Shown: in pieces, positions 25,706 to 34,277 of the stretch | Position numbering within the stretch: position 1 is the first letter of the stretch | Layout of the letters: each line of letters starts with the position of its first letter | Origin: Nocardia harenae NBRC 108248 | GTDB taxonomy: Bacteria > Actinomycetota > Actinomycetes > Mycobacteriales > Mycobacteriaceae | Direction: 5' to 3' | NCBI RefSeq assembly: GCF_001612885.1 | Contig: NZ_BDBH01000018.1 | Coordinates: 56,076 to 120,075 of the forward strand | DNA length: 64,000 nt | Notes under the pieces: generated by a model | Told to the model about the DNA's origin: nothing | What the model saw: the letters and a program-made list of their open reading frames with translations, nothing else | The model's database searches: none | Program-made: the position numbers and the translations under genes

Positions 25706-26182
25706 TCAGACTCCGCTGCGCTGACCGACGGGGATCCCGGCCTGGCTCGACCGGTCCAGCCGCTGGACGATCACGTGATCGACGCTGAACCGGCCGGGCC
25801 CGAGCAGCAGCACCGCCACCGAGGCCGCGGCGAGGATCAGCACGAACTCGTAGCCGCCGTTCTCGACGTAGAAGCCGTTCGACGCGTGGACGAATATCCA
25901 CGCCCCGCCCATGATGAACACATAGCCTGCCGCGACGACGCGGGTGAGGGCACCCGCGATGAACAGCAGCGAGCCGAAAGCCAGCCAGATCGGCACGAAC
26001 CGGCCGCTGACCTCGTTGAGCGGGATGCCCGCTTCGCCCTGCATCTCGGCGATGGTCGCCAGTCCGGTCCGCAGGTCGTCGAGGCCGTGCACCAGGAACA
26101 CGGCCGCGATCCCGAGGCGCAGGACCAGCTTTCCCGTGTCGCTGAGCGTCGGGGAGCTTTCGGTGAGCACATTCGCCTTCAT
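25706..26182 (-). CDS. DoxX-family membrane protein
   Basis: 158 residues with four hydrophobic segments (about 17–36, 66–86, 90–108, 114–136) and the DoxX opening GKLVLRLGIAAVFLVHGLDDLRTGL. DoxX proteins are small membrane subunits connected with redox and oxidative-stress responses; the precise activity is unsettled. ATG 26182 is preferred over an upstream frame extension without ribosome site. It is divergent from the LysR gene across 188 bases, making it the likely target of that regulator. Confidence 0.78.
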   Translation of the reverse strand: MKANVLTESSPTLSDTGKLVLRLGIAAVFLVHGLDDLRTGLATIAEMQGEAGIPLNEVSGRFVPIWLAFGSLLFIAGALTRVVAAGYVFIMGGAWIFVHASNGFYVENGGYEFVLILAAASVAVLLLGPGRFSVDHVIVQRLDRSSQAGIPVGQRSGV

Positions 26183-26357
26183 TGTTGGCCTTTCTCGTCG
26201 CTCCGAAGCCGATTTCGGGCTGTCACCGCCGCGGAGCCGCCACCGCGGACGCCGGCGTCGAACCCGCGGCGGTTTCCGTGCGCGGACGGGGTAATTCGGA
26301 CAGGACCATCGCAACAGAGACGCGTCGGTCCCGGAAGGACAGATCGGGTAGCGGTCG

Positions 26358-26372
26358 ATACCCTCGAGGTAT
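26358..26372. promoter_or_regulatory. LysR-type box (T-N11-A) over the LysR start codon
   Basis: ATACC and GGTAT are perfect 5-base arms around CTCGA, giving a T-N11-A dyad. The right arm includes the first two bases of the ATG at 26371. The site would let the regulator repress its own gene and possibly act on the divergent DoxX gene. Confidence 0.5.
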
Positions 26373-27315
26373 GGAAGATCTCGAGGTGCGAGAGCTTCGC
26401 TACTTCGTCGCCGTCGCGCGGCACTCGACCTTCTCCGGTGCGGCCGTCACGCTGGGCATGGCGCAGCCGCCGCTGTCGCGGGCGATCCGGCTGCTCGAAC
26501 GGCGGCTCGGCGTCGAGCTCTTCGTGCGCAGTGTGCACGGAGTGACCCTGACCGAGGCCGGGCAGATCCTGCTCGACGAGTCCGGGCGAGCACTGGCGGC
26601 GATCGAGGCGGCGGCGGCACGGACCCGGCGCGCGGGTCTCCCCCGCGCCACCCTGGTCGCGGCCGCCAAACCGGGCGTCGCCGCCGGCCTGCTGCGACGC
26701 GTCGCCGACGGGTTCGCGCAGGCGCACCAGGCCCCGGCGATCGAGATCGCGGTCGCGGGCTACCGGCGCCAGGCGGACATGGTCCGCGACGGCCGCGCCG
26801 ACGTCGCGATCATCAGCTCGCCGTTCGACGCCGAGGGGCTCGAGGCCGTCGAGCTCACCGAGGAGCCCCGCGTCGCCGTGCTCGCCGCGGACCATCGCCT
26901 CGCCGGGCGGCGGGAGCTGCGGTGCCGTGACCTGCTCGGCGAGACCTTCCCGCTGTTCCACTCCGCGACCGAGCAGGAACGGCTCTACTGGTCGGGCCGG
27001 GACACGCCGCGCTCTGGTGGCGGCCTCGTCGAGATCGCGACCCCGGCCGAGCCCGCGACCGTCGAGGTCGGCGACATCACCGAACTGCTCGAGGTCATCG
27101 CGCTCGGCCACGCGGCCGGCCTGCTGCCGCTCTCGGTCGCAGCGGCCTACCCCCGCCTCGATGCCGTCTTCGTCCCCGTCGCCGATGTCAGCCCGTACCG
27201 CAATTGGCTGGTCTGGCCCGCGGGATCGCGATCGAAGGCGGTGGCCGAGTTCGTTCGCTTCACCGTCGATTTCGCGGCGGCGGAGCAGGTGGAGCTGCGC
27301 CGCGGCGCGTCCTGA
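26371..27315 (+). CDS. LysR-family transcriptional regulator
   Basis: 314 residues. The HTH_1 domain occupies about 5–65 (LEVRELRYFVAVARHSTFSGAAVTLGMAQPPLSRAIRLLERRLGVELFVR), followed by a type-2 periplasmic-binding-like effector domain (about 90–300). ATG 26371 gives the standard LysR N-terminus MEDLEVRELRYF. A T-N11-A dyad overlaps this start. Divergent from DoxX; no other obvious target nearby. Confidence 0.9.
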   Translation: MEDLEVRELRYFVAVARHSTFSGAAVTLGMAQPPLSRAIRLLERRLGVELFVRSVHGVTLTEAGQILLDESGRALAAIEAAAARTRRAGLPRATLVAAAKPGVAAGLLRRVADGFAQAHQAPAIEIAVAGYRRQADMVRDGRADVAIISSPFDAEGLEAVELTEEPRVAVLAADHRLAGRRELRCRDLLGETFPLFHSATEQERLYWSGRDTPRSGGGLVEIATPAEPATVEVGDITELLEVIALGHAAGLLPLSVAAAYPRLDAVFVPVADVSPYRNWLVWPAGSRSKAVAEFVRFTVDFAAAEQVELRRGAS

Positions 27316-27389
27316 CCCGGCTACCTGTGTCGTCGGGTGTCCATGGTGAAGAGCAGCTGGCGATACCGGACCCCGCGTTGTCCTGCTCG

Positions 27390-27767
27390 TCAGAAGGGGT
27401 ACGGGCCCGAGCGGCCCCAGGCCACGAAGGCGGCGAGGGTGAGGTAGAGCGCGTTCAGGGCGAGGGGCGGGTACTCACGGAGGCGGTGGTGCGTCGCCAT
27501 CGCGCCGAGCATGAGGAGGACCCAGCAGAGGGCGGTCACCGGCACGAGAACCGGCACGATGCCGAGAATCGGGGGCAGGACGAGCCCGAGCGCCGCGAGC
27601 AGCTCCAGCCCACCGAGGGTGCGGACGGCGGCGGGGCGGGTGCGGCCGGTCCACGCCCCGCCGGGAGCGGCGGCGAGCGTCGAGATCGGGACGACGGTCT
27701 TGGTCACGCCGCCGACCAGGGCCACCACGGCCAGCAGGGCCGCGGCGATCCAGAGTGCGATGTTCAT
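27390..27767 (-). CDS. DoxX-like membrane protein, probable ECF41 target
   Basis: 125 residues, four hydrophobic segments starting at MNIALWIAAALLAVVALVGGVTK. This is the DoxX_2 type with the KTVVPISTLA stretch after the first span. The start at 27767 has a GAGGAG site. A TGTCACA-N16-TGTC promoter on the minus strand (27798–27824) lies 31 bases upstream and mirrors the one before the divergent ECF41 sigma gene. ECF41 sigma factors typically direct one neighbouring redox-related gene, so this gene is the likely target. Confidence 0.8.
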   Translation of the reverse strand: MNIALWIAAALLAVVALVGGVTKTVVPISTLAAAPGGAWTGRTRPAAVRTLGGLELLAALGLVLPPILGIVPVLVPVTALCWVLLMLGAMATHHRLREYPPLALNALYLTLAAFVAWGRSGPYPF

Positions 27768-27797
27768 GGGTACTCCTCGCGATCGGTGTACCCACCG

Positions 27798-27824
27798 GAC
27801 ACCGGCGCGGGCCCGGTTGTGACA
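27798..27824 (-). promoter_or_regulatory. ECF41-type promoter for the DoxX-like gene
   Basis: On the minus strand TGTCACA (27824–27818), 16 bases and TGTC (27801–27798). The ECF41 consensus as I recall it is TGTCACA in the -35 region and CGTC in the -10; this differs at one position. The predicted start is about 23 bases before the DoxX-like ATG. Confidence 0.65.
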
Positions 27825-27840
27825 TCCATCGGCGAGGATC

Positions 27841-27867
27841 TGTCACAGCAGCGCGGTGGCCGGTGTC
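27841..27867 (+). promoter_or_regulatory. ECF41-type promoter for the sigma factor gene
   Basis: TGTCACA (27841–27847), 16 bases and TGTC (27864–27867): the same motif, spacing and -10 variant as the divergent promoter at 27798–27824. The two -35 elements are 16 bases apart and form a mirror image. It predicts autoregulation of the sigma gene starting at 27900. Confidence 0.65.
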
Positions 27868-27899
27868 CGGTGCGCGACCCCGAGCCCGAGGAGAACCCC

Positions 27900-28778
27900 G
27901 TGACCGACCAGCACACCGACACCTTCGTCACGCACCGCACCCTGCTGTTCACCGTGGCCTACGAGATCCTCGGCTCGGCGAGCGACGCCGAGGACGTGCT
28001 GCAGGAGAGCTGGCTGCGCTGGGCCGAGGTCGAGCTGGGCACGGTCGTGGACCGGCGCGCCTACCTGGTGCGGATCGTTACCAGGCAGGCGCTGAACCGG
28101 CTGCGCACGCTGGGCAGGCGGCGGGAGTCCTACGTCGGGCCGTGGCTGCCGGAGCCGCTGCTCACCACCCCGGACGTCGCCGCCGATGTCGAACTGGCGG
28201 AGAGTGTTTCGACGGCCATGCTGCTCGTGCTGGAGACGCTGGGCCCGACCGAGCGGGCGGTGTTCGTGCTGCGCGAGGTCTTCGCCTTCGGCTACGGGGA
28301 GATCGCGGCGGCGGTCGGCAAGACGCCCGCCGCGGTCCGGCAGATCGCGCACCGGGCCCGCGGGCACGTCAGCGCGCGCAGGCCGCGCGGCACGGTCTCG
28401 GCGGAGCAGACCCGCTCGGTGCTCGACGCCTTCCACCGCGCGGTCGGCAGCGGCGACCTGCGCGGGCTGCTCGACCTGCTCGCCCCGGAGGTGCTGCTGC
28501 TCGGCGACGGCGGCGGCATCGTCCCCGCGCTCCCGCACCCGGTGCGCGGCGCGCAGCGGGTGGCCCGGCTGCTCGTCTCCGGCCGGGTGCGGGCTGCGGC
28601 CGAGCTGCTGGAGCCGATCACCGCCAACGGCGGCCCCGCGCTGCTGCTCCGGGTCGGCGGCACCGTCGACACCGTGCTCTCGATCCACCTCGAGGCGGGA
28701 CGGATCGCGGGCATCTACACCGTGCGCAACCCGGAGAAGCTCTCCCATATGGACCGGGAGAACCCGCTCACGACCTGA
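27900..28778 (+). CDS. ECF41-family sigma factor with SnoaL-like C-terminal domain (SigJ-like)
   Basis: 292 residues. Sigma region 2 (about 8–75, EILGSASDAEDVLQESWLRW) and region 4 (about 110–160, LGPTERAVFVLREVFAFGYGEIAAAVGKTPAAVRQI) are followed by a SnoaL/NTF2-like domain. The three ECF41 signatures are present: WLPEP between regions 2 and 4, DGGG in the extension and NPEKL near the C-terminus. In this family the extension replaces an anti-sigma factor. GTG 27900 has a GAGGAG site. An ECF41-type promoter precedes it, so it is probably autoregulated. Its 3' end overlaps the convergent MmcQ gene by 11 bases. Confidence 0.92.
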   Translation: MTDQHTDTFVTHRTLLFTVAYEILGSASDAEDVLQESWLRWAEVELGTVVDRRAYLVRIVTRQALNRLRTLGRRRESYVGPWLPEPLLTTPDVAADVELAESVSTAMLLVLETLGPTERAVFVLREVFAFGYGEIAAAVGKTPAAVRQIAHRARGHVSARRPRGTVSAEQTRSVLDAFHRAVGSGDLRGLLDLLAPEVLLLGDGGGIVPALPHPVRGAQRVARLLVSGRVRAAAELLEPITANGGPALLLRVGGTVDTVLSIHLEAGRIAGIYTVRNPEKLSHMDRENPLTT

Positions 28779-29178
28779 GCTCCAGCCAGGCCCGCCCCCG
28801 CCGCGCGGAGGCACGGGAGAGCCAGGCGTCCTGGACGATCTCGGTGAGCTCGGCCAGCCCCACTCGCCCGATCTCGCTGCCGCGCACCAGCACCGACGGG
28901 TGGCCGTCGAAGTGCGGGGTGCTGAAGAAGGGCGTGGCCGGGTCCTGGATCAGGGCCAGTTTGTCGGCCTCGGACTCCACCCAGAGCACGATGACGTCGT
29001 CGTACTTCTCCCCGGTGTCCGGGTCGACGGCGTCCGGGCGCGGGGTGCGGAAGAAGACGAAGGACTTGCCGCCCACCTGGTAGACGGCATTGCCCCGCCC
29101 GCCGGCCACCCGGGTCACGTGCGGCATGGCGGCCGCGATCCGGTGCACGTCGTCGACGCGGGCGGGGCGATCGGCCAT
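28768..29178 (-). CDS. MmcQ/YjbR-family protein
   Basis: 136 residues, YjbR-like fold. Typical features are GKSFVFFRTPRPDAVDPDTGEKYDDVIVLWVESEADKLALIQDPATPFFSTPHFDGHPSVLVR, about 37–100. Members are small cytosolic proteins, possibly DNA- or nucleotide-binding; activity is unproved. The epoxide-hydrolase gene lies 10 bases upstream in the same direction, so the two may share an mRNA. Confidence 0.82.
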   Translation of the reverse strand: MADRPARVDDVHRIAAAMPHVTRVAGGRGNAVYQVGGKSFVFFRTPRPDAVDPDTGEKYDDVIVLWVESEADKLALIQDPATPFFSTPHFDGHPSVLVRGSEIGRVGLAELTEIVQDAWLSRASARRGRAWLELRS

Positions 29179-29188
29179 GGGAGTCAGG

Positions 29189-30334
29189 CTACGCCGGGCG
29201 CAACCCGCCGAAGAAGGCCCGCAGATCCTGGACCAGCAGATCGGGGGTCTCCATGGGAGCGAAGTGGCCGCCGCGGTCGAACTCCGACCAGTGCACGACG
29301 GTGTTCTGCCGCTCCGCGATCCCGCGCACCACGGACTTGCCGCTCGGGAAGACCGCGACGCCGGTCGGCACGCCGGCGTTGCGCAGCGCCGCGCCCCAGG
29401 ATTCGGACTCCTTGTAGAGCAGCAGCGAGGAGCCGGCGGTGCCGGTGAACCAGAGCACGCTGATGGCGGTGAGCAGCGCGTCCCGGTCGATGGCCTGATC
29501 GGGCAGCTCGTGCACGGGGTCCATGTAGGTGTGCACCACGTCGAGCGTCCAGGCCAGCAGCCCGGCGGGTGAGTCGGTGATGGCGGGGGCGAGGGTCTGC
29601 GGGCGGGTGGCGTGGATGCCGGCGTAGCCGGAGGTGTCGTCGGCGCTCCAGTCCTGCAGCGCGGCGAGCTTCTCGCGGTCGGCGTCGGAGTAGCCGGAGC
29701 CGTCGTCGTCCCAGGCGGGGATGGTGATGGGGTCGTTGAGGTGCACGCCGAGCAGCCGCTCCGGCGCGATCCGGCCGAGCTCGGGGGCGATGAACGAGCC
29801 CGCGTCGCCGCCCTGCGCGCCGAACCGCTGGTAGCCGAGCCGGGTCATGAGCTCGGCGAGCAGCACCGCCGAGCGCTCGGTGGCGGCCGCACCGGGCACC
29901 ACCGTCGGGCCGGAGAAGCCGAAGCCGGGCAGGGTCGGGATCACGAGGTGGAAGGCGTCGCGCTCGGCGCCGCCGTGCGCCACCGGATCGGTGAGCGGGC
30001 CGATCACGGCGCGGAAGTCGGCGAACGGCCAGCCGTGCACCAGCACCAGCGGGGTGGCGTCCGGCACCGCTGACCTGATGTGCGCGAAATGCACCCGCTG
30101 CCCGTCGATCTCGGTGACGAACTGCGGAATGTCGTTGAGCGCCCGCTCCTGCGCGCGCCAGTCGAACCCGCCGCGCCAGTACTCGGCCAGCTCACGGACG
30201 TAGCTCGTCGGGATGCCGTAGCTCCAGCCGACGCCGGGCAGCTCCGCGGGCCAGCGGGTGCCGCCGAGCCGGGCGCGCAGGTCGTCGACCTCGGACTGCG
30301 GGATGTCGATCCGGAATTCCTCGATGGTGCTCAT
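29189..30334 (-). CDS. Epoxide hydrolase (EHN-domain alpha/beta hydrolase)
   Basis: 381 residues. An EHN N-terminal domain (about 5–110) has FRIDIPQSEVDDLRARLGGTRWP and WRAQERALNDIPQFVTEIDGQRVHFAHI. The hydrolase core has the oxyanion motif LVHGWPFADF, the nucleophile elbow FGAQGGDAGSF (Asp nucleophile), and the late His in SEFDRGGHFAPMETP. This matches the microsomal-type epoxide hydrolases that open epoxides to diols. Divergent from a WYL regulator with an operator between them, so probably controlled by it. Confidence 0.9.
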   Translation of the reverse strand: MSTIEEFRIDIPQSEVDDLRARLGGTRWPAELPGVGWSYGIPTSYVRELAEYWRGGFDWRAQERALNDIPQFVTEIDGQRVHFAHIRSAVPDATPLVLVHGWPFADFRAVIGPLTDPVAHGGAERDAFHLVIPTLPGFGFSGPTVVPGAAATERSAVLLAELMTRLGYQRFGAQGGDAGSFIAPELGRIAPERLLGVHLNDPITIPAWDDDGSGYSDADREKLAALQDWSADDTSGYAGIHATRPQTLAPAITDSPAGLLAWTLDVVHTYMDPVHELPDQAIDRDALLTAISVLWFTGTAGSSLLLYKESESWGAALRNAGVPTGVAVFPSGKSVVRGIAERQNTVVHWSEFDRGGHFAPMETPDLLVQDLRAFFGGLRPA

Positions 30335-30351
30335 GACGGCAACGCTACGAG

Positions 30352-30380
30352 CCGGTTAGGCCGGATCCTGTCCTAACCGG
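30352..30380. promoter_or_regulatory. Perfect 9-base inverted repeat between epoxide hydrolase and WYL genes
   Basis: CCGGTTAGG and CCTAACCGG are exact 9-base arms with an 11-base spacer, so half-site centres are 20 bases apart (two helical turns). The site occupies most of the 51-base divergent gap and ends 5 bases before the regulator ATG. It is the obvious operator for the WYL protein acting on both genes. Confidence 0.7.
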
Positions 30381-30385
30381 ATGGC

Positions 30386-31363
30386 ATGCTGGAACCCGTG
30401 AACGATCCATCGGCCCGGCTGCTCCGGCTGCTCGGCCTGCTGCAGACCCCGCGCGACTGGCCGGGCACCGTGCTGGCCGACCGCCTCGGCGTCAGTGCGC
30501 GCACGGTGCGCCGCGATATCGAGCGGCTGCGGGCGCTCGGCTATCCGGTGCACGCCACCCAGGGCGCCACCGGCTACCGGCTCGCGGCGGGCGCGACGGT
30601 GCCGCCGCTGCTGCTCGACGACGAGGAGGCGCTGGCGGTCGCGGTGGGGTTGCGCACCGTCACCGGCGGCACGGTGAGCGGGATCGAGGAGGCGTCGCTG
30701 CGCGCGCTGAGCAAGCTGGAGCAGGTGCTGCCCGCCCGGCTGCGGTATCGGCTGACGGCGTTGCAGCGCAGCGTGATCCGGGTGAGCGGCGCGGCGCCGC
30801 GGGTGGAGCCGAACGTCCTCATCGCGATCTCCGAGGCCACGCACCGCCGCGAGCGGCTGCGCTTCGACTACCGCGACCACACGGGGAGCGCGACCGTCCG
30901 CGATATCGAGCCGGAGGCGGTGGTGAACTTCAACCGGCACTGGTACCTGGTCGGCTGGGATGTCGGCCGGGCGGACTGGCGCTCGTTCCGCGTCGACCGG
31001 GTGCGGCCGCGCATCCCCACCGGGCCCCGCTTCACCCCGCGCGAGCTGCCCTGCGGCGATGTGGTGGCCTACCTGGCGCAGCGGCTCTCCGCCGACTCCT
31101 GGCCGTATCGGGCGACCGTCACCCTGCACGAATCCGCCGAGCGCCTCACCGACCGGGTGTGGCCGGGCATGGGCGTCCTCGAGGCCGTGGACGACACCCG
31201 CTGCCTGCTGCACCTCGGCGCCGACTCGCCCGGGGCGCTCACCTGGATGCTCACCGCCGTCGATGTCGGCTTCACGGTGGAAGGGCCGCCGGAGCTGGTG
31301 GCATCCGTACGCGCGCTGGGCGAACGGTGCCTAGCCGCGATCCCCGACCAGGACCGGCGCTGA
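30386..31363 (+). CDS. WYL-domain helix-turn-helix regulator (YafY type)
   Basis: 325 residues. The HTH_11 domain (about 8–65) reads LLRLLGLLQTPRDWPGTVLADRLGVSARTVRRDIERLRALGYPV. The WYL domain (about 145–215) has FDYRDHTG and VNFNRHWYLVGWD, and a WCX-type C-terminus follows. ATG 30386 or GTG 30398 (4 codons later) are both possible. It sits behind a strong palindrome shared with the divergent epoxide hydrolase. Its last 33 bases overlap the convergent MMPL gene. Confidence 0.9.
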   Translation: MLEPVNDPSARLLRLLGLLQTPRDWPGTVLADRLGVSARTVRRDIERLRALGYPVHATQGATGYRLAAGATVPPLLLDDEEALAVAVGLRTVTGGTVSGIEEASLRALSKLEQVLPARLRYRLTALQRSVIRVSGAAPRVEPNVLIAISEATHRRERLRFDYRDHTGSATVRDIEPEAVVNFNRHWYLVGWDVGRADWRSFRVDRVRPRIPTGPRFTPRELPCGDVVAYLAQRLSADSWPYRATVTLHESAERLTDRVWPGMGVLEAVDDTRCLLHLGADSPGALTWMLTAVDVGFTVEGPPELVASVRALGERCLAAIPDQDRR

Positions 31364-33589
31364 CCGGGCCACCGGCTCCGGCACCGGCTCGAACTCCGAC
31401 AGCCCCACCCTGCGCTGCACCCGCTTCATCCAGGCGGGCGCCCACCAGCAGTCGTCGCCGAGCAGCTTCATGACCGCCGGGACGAGCAGCATGCGCAGCA
31501 CGGTGGCGTCGATGATCAGCGCGGCGATCATGCCGTAGGCGATGTACTGCATCATCACCAGATCGGAGAAGGCGAAGGCGCCGACGACGACCAGCAGGAT
31601 GAGCGCGGCGGCGGTGATGATCCGCCCGGTCTGCGCGGTGCCGCCGCGCACCGCGTCGGTGGTGGCGGCCCCGCGGGCCCGCGCCTCCACCATGCGGGAG
31701 AGCAGGAACACCTCGTAGTCGGTGGAGAGGCCGTAGATCACGGCCATGATGACCACCAGGATATTGGCCTGGATGGGCTGCGGCGTGAAGTCGAGCAGCC
31801 CGGCCCCGTGGCCGTCGACGAAGATCCAGGTCAGGATGCCGAGCGTGGAGCCGAGGCCGAGCGCGCTCATGAGCGCCGCCTTGATCGGCAGGATCAGCGA
31901 GCCGAAGGTCAGGAACATGAGCACGGTGGTGACCAGCACCACCAGCGCGATCATCCACGGCATCCGGGTGAGCAGGGTGTCGATGCTGTCGTGCTGCATG
32001 GCGGGGACGCCGCCGACCAGCATGCGCACGCCGTCCGGCTGCTCCAGCCCGCGCAGGTAACCGATGGTGGTGTCGGCTTCGCCGGGGTCGGTGAGCACCG
32101 CGCTGGTGCGGAAGACGGCGGCGTCGGTGGTAGAGCGGCTGGGCAGGGTGAACTGCTCGGCCAGGTTCGGCGCCGCGTTGGCCTCCTGCAGCAGCCGCCC
32201 GATGGCCGTGGTGTCGGTACCGGTGAAGACCAGCTCGATCGGGTCCGAGCGGCGCAGCGGGAAGTGCGTGTCGATCTCGGCCTGCGCCAGCCGGGTCGGG
32301 TTGTCCGGCGGCAGGTACTTCTCGCTGAACCCGCCGAAGGCCAGGTTCTTCATCGGCACGATGAGGATGGCGAGCAGCAGCACCAGCGGCACCGCGATCT
32401 TCAGCGGGTGCCGCATCACCCAGCCGGTGAGCCGCCCCCAGAACCCCGCCTCCACCTCGGCCGCGGTCCGGGTGCGGGCGAAGCGCGGCAGCCCGAGGGC
32501 ATCGATCCGCTTGCCGAGCACGGCCAGGATGGCGGGCAGGATGGTGACGGCGGTGAGCGCCGCCATGGTGACGGTGGCCATGGCGCCGTAGCCGATGGAT
32601 TTCAGGAAGGTCTGCGGGAAGAGGAGCAGCCCGCCGAGGCTCGCCACGATCATGGTCGCGGAGAACACCACGGTGCGACCGGCCGTGGTCACCGTGCGGC
32701 GGACCGCGGTGGCGGTGTCGTGCCCCTCGGCGAGCTCCTCGCGGAAGCGGCTCACGATGAAGAGCCCGTAGTCGATCGCCAGCCCGAGCCCGATCATCGA
32801 GACCACCGGGGAGACGAAGGAATTCACCTCCGCGAAGTGCGTGAGCCCGCGCACGACGCCGAACGCGCCGAAGACCGTGAGCCCGCCGACCACCAGCGGC
32901 AGCGCCGCCGCCACCAGCCCGCCGAACACGACGAACAGCAGCACCCCGACGGCCGGGAAGGCGAGCAGCTCCATCCGGTGGATATCGGCGGCGATGGTGT
33001 CGTTCAGCGCCCCCGCCACCGGCTGCAACCCGCCGACCTCGACCTCGACGCCGGGAATGGCGAAGGCGTCCTCGACGATCCGGTAGTTGCGCAGCACCTC
33101 GGTGTCGGTGTCGCCGCGCAGCGCGATCGAGGCGACCGCCCTCGTCCGGTCGGCGGTGGCGGCAGCGGCGCCGCTGAGTCTGCCGGTCTCGGTGGGCCAG
33201 TACGAGGCGTTCACGCCCGCGATCTGGTCCGGGTGCTCGCGGGGCAGTGCGTTCAGGCTGCCGGTAACGGTGGCCGCGAAGGCCGGGTCGTCGACGGTTG
33301 TCCCGGCGGGCGCGGTGTAGAGGACCACCACGTCCACGTCGTGGTTGCGCCCGAAGGCGGCATCGGCCAGCTGCCCGGCCTGCGCCGACTCCGAGCCGGG
33401 GTCGAACATGCCGCCCTCGCTCAGATGGTCGGCGTGGCCGACGCCGTAGGCCGCCAGCGCCAGCATGGCCGCCGCGACCAGCCCGATGACCGGCCACCGC
33501 CAGCGCGAAACCCGTGCGCCCCACCAGGCGAACAACCCGACCACCACCTTTCCCGTCCTCCGAGCAGCTCCGCTACCCGAACGGATCAT
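31331..33589 (-). CDS. MMPL-family (RND-type) membrane transporter
   Basis: 752 residues with two MMPL repeats. Each repeat has one N-terminal span, a large external loop and five further spans. The proton-relay Asp-Tyr pairs expected for the family are visible in GLGLAIDYGLFIVSRFREEL and IYGLSTDYEVFLLSRMVEA. MMPL proteins export lipids, siderophores or drugs in mycolata. Neighbouring gene content does not identify the cargo; it lies 1.3 kb before the iron-box exporter but has no iron box itself. The 3' end overlaps the WYL gene by 33 bases. Confidence 0.92.
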   Translation of the reverse strand: MIRSGSGAARRTGKVVVGLFAWWGARVSRWRWPVIGLVAAAMLALAAYGVGHADHLSEGGMFDPGSESAQAGQLADAAFGRNHDVDVVVLYTAPAGTTVDDPAFAATVTGSLNALPREHPDQIAGVNASYWPTETGRLSGAAAATADRTRAVASIALRGDTDTEVLRNYRIVEDAFAIPGVEVEVGGLQPVAGALNDTIAADIHRMELLAFPAVGVLLFVVFGGLVAAALPLVVGGLTVFGAFGVVRGLTHFAEVNSFVSPVVSMIGLGLAIDYGLFIVSRFREELAEGHDTATAVRRTVTTAGRTVVFSATMIVASLGGLLLFPQTFLKSIGYGAMATVTMAALTAVTILPAILAVLGKRIDALGLPRFARTRTAAEVEAGFWGRLTGWVMRHPLKIAVPLVLLLAILIVPMKNLAFGGFSEKYLPPDNPTRLAQAEIDTHFPLRRSDPIELVFTGTDTTAIGRLLQEANAAPNLAEQFTLPSRSTTDAAVFRTSAVLTDPGEADTTIGYLRGLEQPDGVRMLVGGVPAMQHDSIDTLLTRMPWMIALVVLVTTVLMFLTFGSLILPIKAALMSALGLGSTLGILTWIFVDGHGAGLLDFTPQPIQANILVVIMAVIYGLSTDYEVFLLSRMVEARARGAATTDAVRGGTAQTGRIITAAALILLVVVGAFAFSDLVMMQYIAYGMIAALIIDATVLRMLLVPAVMKLLGDDCWWAPAWMKRVQRRVGLSEFEPVPEPVARSAPVLVGDRG

Positions 33590-33781
33590 CCGGGCACCCG
33601 AGTTCCCCGGCCGCGCCCGCCTGACCGGGGGTGCCGGCTCCCCGCGCGGCCGCGGAGTCGATTTCCGCTGGTAGCGCTTCCGGCGGAAAGGCGGGGATTG
33701 TCAAGAAGCGTGCCGAACCGGTCGCCGGGGTACCTACAGTGGCAGGCGGCGCGGTGGCCGCGCCGAACCGGAAGGAGATCC

Positions 33782-34222
33782 ATGCGCTCCGCGCTGCTGG
33801 CCGTTTCCCTGCTCACGGGTGCCCTCGCCGTGGCGGGCTGTGCCGACGGGTCGTCGGGCACCGCCCCCGCCGCGGTCGGCTCCTCGCTCACCGTCGGCGG
33901 CGAGCCGAGCCCGAGCGCCGCCGCGACCACGACCCCGGTCGCGGGCACCCCGGTGACCATCCAGGCGGGCACCGGCACCGAGATGTTCGGCGTCCCGGAC
34001 GTGACGGTGCGGATCACCACCTGCGACACCGATACCGAGCTGGCCACCGTGGTCACCGACCGCGACGGCACCGCCACCCAGGGCGTCACCGAGGCCGGGT
34101 GCTACCGCGCGACGGTGCTCTCGGTGCCCGGCGGCTGCCACCCGAACGAGGTGGCGAGCAGCACCGTGGTGGTGAAGCTCGGCGAGCCCGCGTCGACCCG
34201 GTTCCTCATCCACTGCGCCTGA
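33782..34222 (+). CDS. Putative lipoprotein, unknown function
   Basis: 146 residues. A lipoprotein signal peptide (MRSALLAVSLLTGALAVAGC) ends at the lipobox AVAGC, with Cys20 as the lipid-attachment site. A Ser/Thr/Pro/Ala-rich tether (about 21–55) precedes a small beta-rich domain (about 60–146) with four cysteines that could form disulphides (ITTCDTD, EAGCYRA, PGGCHPN, FLIHCA). Good GGAAGGAG site. Divergent from the MMPL gene across 192 bases, so a functional link to that transporter is possible but unproved. Confidence 0.75.
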   Translation: MRSALLAVSLLTGALAVAGCADGSSGTAPAAVGSSLTVGGEPSPSAAATTTPVAGTPVTIQAGTGTEMFGVPDVTVRITTCDTDTELATVVTDRDGTATQGVTEAGCYRATVLSVPGGCHPNEVASSTVVVKLGEPASTRFLIHCA

Positions 34223-34277
34223 ATATCCGCCGTTACCATCGGCGGTGACGAACCATCCCTCACGGCGGAGCGCGACG

